In this document: in pieces, positions 5,662 to 7,371 of the stretch
Numbering within the stretch: position 1 is the stretch's first letter
Layout: each line of letters opens with the position of its first letter
NCBI GenBank assembly: GCA_017888105.1
Contig: JAGHGS010000023.1
Location: 1 to 7,371 of the forward strand
Direction: 5' to 3'
Length of the DNA stretch: 7,371 nt
Source: Bacilli bacterium
GTDB taxonomy: Bacteria; Bacillota_I; Bacilli_A; RF39; UBA660
Position numbers and translations under genes: made by a program
Notes under the pieces: generated by a model
What the model saw: only the letters and a program-made list of their open reading frames with translations
Databases searched by the model: none
What the model was told of the DNA's origin: nothing

Positions 5662-5937
5662 ATGTTTGGAAATCCATATGGAACAGGTCTTAGTTTTACC
5701 AAAGTTTTATCAGGTATTTCAAAAACACTAAATGTCGCTAATCAAGTAATCCCTATTTATAAAGAAGCAAAGCCAATGATAAATAATGCCAAAACAATAC
5801 TAGGAGCTCTAAAGGAATTTGGAAAATCAAACAACTCAAATAATTCATCAAATACCAAAAATACAGATAGTGAAAAAAAAGATACTACTCCTAAAATAAG
5901 AACAGTATCTAATAATAATCCTACATTCTTTGTATAA
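5662..5937 (+). CDS. Small YqfQ/VrrA-like protein
   Basis: A 91-residue protein of unknown biochemical function. Residues 11-54, including LNVANQVIPIYKEAKPMINN, resemble the amphipathic core of the YqfQ (VrrA) family of Bacilli. That gene also lies near sigA and trmK in Bacillus, which supports the match. The remainder (55-85) is a low-complexity Asn/Ser/Thr/Lys linker ending in NPTFFV. There is no signal peptide. The start follows AGGTGAT with five bases to ATG, the same SD as the Xre gene upstream. The last 17 bp overlap the 3' end of trmK, which is convergent. The low-complexity tail also carries, on the other strand, a candidate terminator for trmK. The family assignment is by eye and moderate; that this is a real gene is well supported by its SD, start and composition. 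Confidence 0.7.
   Translation: MFGNPYGTGLSFTKVLSGISKTLNVANQVIPIYKEAKPMINNAKTILGALKEFGKSNNSNNSSNTKNTDSEKKDTTPKIRTVSNNNPTFFV
5873..5910 (-). terminator. Candidate terminator of the sigA-trmK transcript, inside the YqfQ-like gene
   Basis: On the minus strand, 11 nt past the trmK stop, AGATACT (5910-5904) pairs perfectly with AGTATCT (5886-5880). A run of seven T follows (eight counting the last stem base). The loop is long (17 nt) and the stem AT-rich, so efficiency is uncertain, but the T-tract and position fit an intrinsic terminator. On the plus strand the same DNA encodes the low-complexity tail of the YqfQ-like protein. Confidence 0.5.
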
Positions 5938-6556
5938 TTCTTTTTAAAGATTTAATATTTTTCTTATGACTAAATTTTAAAAGCAGTTTACTTTTAGGCA
6001 CTTTATCAAGAACATCTTGTTCTTTTTTTAATAAGGAAAGATAATAATCTTTATTATTACTTTTCCCGTATTTTAAAGATAGTTTATTTTCTTTTTGATA
6101 AGTTTTGGTAACAAGCATAATAACATAATATTTTCCTTTTTCAAAAACAACTTCTTCTTTTTGAATAAATAAACCCTGTTCATAAAGAGCTTTCCGTAAA
6201 TACTCATGATTGTTATTGCTACTAATAATATATTTTTGAATATTTTTAGGAGCCCCTTTTATAATATCCAAAACCGTACTTGTTCCCACGCCTGCAATAA
6301 CAACGGTATCAATGTTATCATTTGAAATATTTTTAAATCCATCTGAAAGATAAGTTTTAATTTCTAAATGAGCTTTTTCTATATTTCTTTTAGCACCATT
6401 TAAAGCATTTAAATTAATATCACTAGCAAATACATCCTTACATAACTTATTTTCTTTTAAATAGATTGCTAAATAAGCATGATCAGAACAAGTATCTAAA
6501 ACAATATCATCTTTTTCAATCAATGAAGCGATTGTTTTTAATTTTAAATTGATCAT
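5921..6556 (-). CDS. trmK: tRNA (adenine(22)-N1)-methyltransferase, TrmK family
   Basis: Class I SAM-dependent methyltransferase expected to make m1A at position 22 of bacterial tRNAs. In the 211 residues: motif I region VLDTCSDHAYL (19-29), with the family's SDHAYL; acidic strand ASDIN (44-48); SDG (71-73), the adenine-binding loop; AGVGTST (88-94), equivalent to the AGMG segment; SSNNNHEYLRKAL (112-124), in place of the usual QPN; and an EKGKYYVIML strand (139-148). A Lys-rich helical C-terminus follows (176-210). Motif I has Thr-Cys where many homologues have a glycine, a mild divergence. The ATG shares its A with the sigA stop codon (TAATG), implying translational coupling; an AAAGGA stretch further upstream may help. 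The sigA-trmK order is also seen in Bacillus. The 3' end overlaps the convergent YqfQ-like gene by 17 bp. Confidence 0.88.
   Translation of the reverse strand: MINLKLKTIASLIEKDDIVLDTCSDHAYLAIYLKENKLCKDVFASDINLNALNGAKRNIEKAHLEIKTYLSDGFKNISNDNIDTVVIAGVGTSTVLDIIKGAPKNIQKYIISSNNNHEYLRKALYEQGLFIQKEEVVFEKGKYYVIMLVTKTYQKENKLSLKYGKSNNKDYYLSLLKKEQDVLDKVPKSKLLLKFSHKKNIKSLKRIIQRM
6008..6029 (+). terminator. Candidate terminator of the Xre-YqfQ-like transcript, inside trmK
   Basis: Plus strand, about 70 nt beyond the YqfQ-like stop: AAGAACA (6008-6014), loop TCT, TGTTCTT (6018-6024), then five further T. The 7-bp stem with a tight loop and direct T-run is a good intrinsic terminator shape. It lies antisense within the trmK coding sequence, near codons 173-180. 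Confidence 0.55.
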
Positions 6557-7371
6557 TAATCAGATAAGAAATCCTTTAATTTCTTAGCGCGTGATGGATG
6601 ACGTAATTTGCGTAATGCTTTCGCTTCTATTTGACGAATACGCTCTCTTGTAACATTAAATTTCTTACCAACTTCCTCCAAAGTATGACAAGTTCCATCA
6701 ATAAGTCCAAAACGAAGTTCCAAAACTTCTTGTTCTCTTACCTGTAAAGTCATTAAAACACTCTTAATTTCTTCTTTTAAAATTTCATTTGTAGCATACT
6801 CTTCTGGTGACATACTAGATTCATCTTTAATAAAATCACCTAAATGAGAGTCATCCTCTTCCCCTATTGGGGTTTCCAAAGAAACTGGCTCTTGACTAAT
6901 TTTAATCACTTCGCGTACTTTTTCGACACTAATTCCCATTTTCTTCGCAAGTTCTTCTTCACTTGGTTCACGATTTAATTCAAGGGTTAATTGTCTTTGA
7001 ATACGACTCATCTTATTAATTGTTTCAACCATATGAACTGGAACACGAATTGTTCTTGCTTGATCAGCAAGCGCTCTTGTAATAGCTTGTCTAATCCACC
7101 AAGTAGCATAAGTAGAAAATTTATATCCTTTATCACTATCAAATTTATCTACGGCTTTCATAAGGCCAATATTACCTTCTTGAATTAAATCAAGGAATAA
7201 TAAACCTCTTCCAACATATCTTTTTGCAATACTAACAACTAATCGAAGATTGGATTCAGCTAACTTATTTTTAGCATCTTCATCCCCAGCTGCCACCTTT
7301 TCACTTAATTCTAATTCTTCTTCTGGTGATAACAAACTAATACGACCAATTTCTTTTAAATACATACGAAC
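6556..7371 (-). CDS. sigA: Primary RNA polymerase sigma factor (SigA/RpoD), 5' end outside the window
   Basis: Housekeeping sigma factor that directs core RNA polymerase to the -10/-35 promoters of this genome. The frame is open to the right edge (…VRMYLKEIG, the end of the conserved DPVRMYLKEIG), so the first visible ATG at 7365 is internal and region 1.1 plus the true start are missing; 271 residues are visible. Seen in order from that Met: region 1.2 (1-35); region 2 with NLRLVVSIAKRY, LDLIQEGNIGLMKAVDKFD and the -10-binding YKFSTYATWWIRQAITRALA (81-100); region 3 (about 112-170); and region 4 with LRFGLIDG and the -35-binding helix-turn-helix LEEVGKKFNVTRERIRQIEA (229-248). Aromatic residues needed for melting (Y-A-T-W-W) are present. 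It is cotranscribed with trmK through a TAATG overlap. The assignment is essentially certain. Confidence 0.98.
   Translation of the reverse strand, partial: VRMYLKEIGRISLLSPEEELELSEKVAAGDEDAKNKLAESNLRLVVSIAKRYVGRGLLFLDLIQEGNIGLMKAVDKFDSDKGYKFSTYATWWIRQAITRALADQARTIRVPVHMVETINKMSRIQRQLTLELNREPSEEELAKKMGISVEKVREVIKISQEPVSLETPIGEEDDSHLGDFIKDESSMSPEEYATNEILKEEIKSVLMTLQVREQEVLELRFGLIDGTCHTLEEVGKKFNVTRERIRQIEAKALRKLRHPSRAKKLKDFLSD

Noticed and set aside
6991..7188. Plus-strand open frame of 65 codons
   Set aside because: It lies wholly antisense to conserved sigA regions 2-3, has no SD, and its translation resembles no family.
1..7371. CRISPR array, insertion sequence, tRNA or rRNA
   Set aside because: No regularly spaced repeats, transposase-like frames with terminal repeats, or structured RNA gene signatures were seen on either strand.

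Overview
The window is AT-rich, and the visible Shine-Dalgarno (SD) sites are of the GGAGG/AGGTGAT type, matching the 3' end of a Bacillota 16S rRNA. The gene set (trigger factor, primary sigma factor followed by TrmK, a YqfQ-like protein, Gram-positive-style pilus assembly genes) points to a low-GC Bacillota, probably an uncultured gut Bacilli/Mollicutes-like lineage. That placement is inference. The proteins translate through with tryptophan as TGG and no in-frame TGA. All eight visible stops are TAA or TAG, so the standard bacterial code fits.

Layout. (1) 1-395, minus: the first 113 codons of trigger factor (tig), with a clear sigma-A promoter behind them. (2) 452-1473, minus: an amidoligase-family enzyme. 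Its own promoter and SD are folded into the terminator of the upstream operon. (3) 1457-3672, minus: a two-gene operon for an inner-membrane pilus/type II secretion platform protein (PilC/T2SSF) and a short prepilin peptidase (PilD/A24). An extended -10 promoter drives it. (4) 3687-5099, minus: a large membrane-anchored, cysteine-containing extracellular protein with a DUF6273-like module. It has its own terminator, a near-consensus promoter and an about 86-nt leader that can fold into a three-way junction. (5) 5173-5937, plus: a tandem-HTH Xre-type regulator followed by a small YqfQ/VrrA-like protein. (6) 5921-7371, minus: the housekeeping pair sigA (5' end outside the window) and trmK, joined by a TAATG stop/start overlap.

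How they may work together. The pilus-type platform and peptidase imply a type IV pilus, pseudopilus or competence-type machine, but no ATPase or obvious pilin lies in the window. The surface protein upstream could be displayed by or associated with that system; this rests on neighbourhood only. The Xre gene is divergent from the surface-protein gene. The surface-protein promoter carries an imperfect palindrome centred on its -10 box, so local control by the Xre protein is a testable guess. The amidoligase downstream could modify a peptide or cell-envelope component, but its substrate cannot be read from the sequence.

The most unusual DNA-level features are the interlocked convergent end of yqfQ-like and trmK, where each gene's candidate terminator sits inside the other's coding sequence, and the amidoligase start, where terminator, promoter and SD are superimposed in about 50 bp. 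No CRISPR array, insertion sequence, tRNA or rRNA was seen. No gap between genes exceeds 200 bases.
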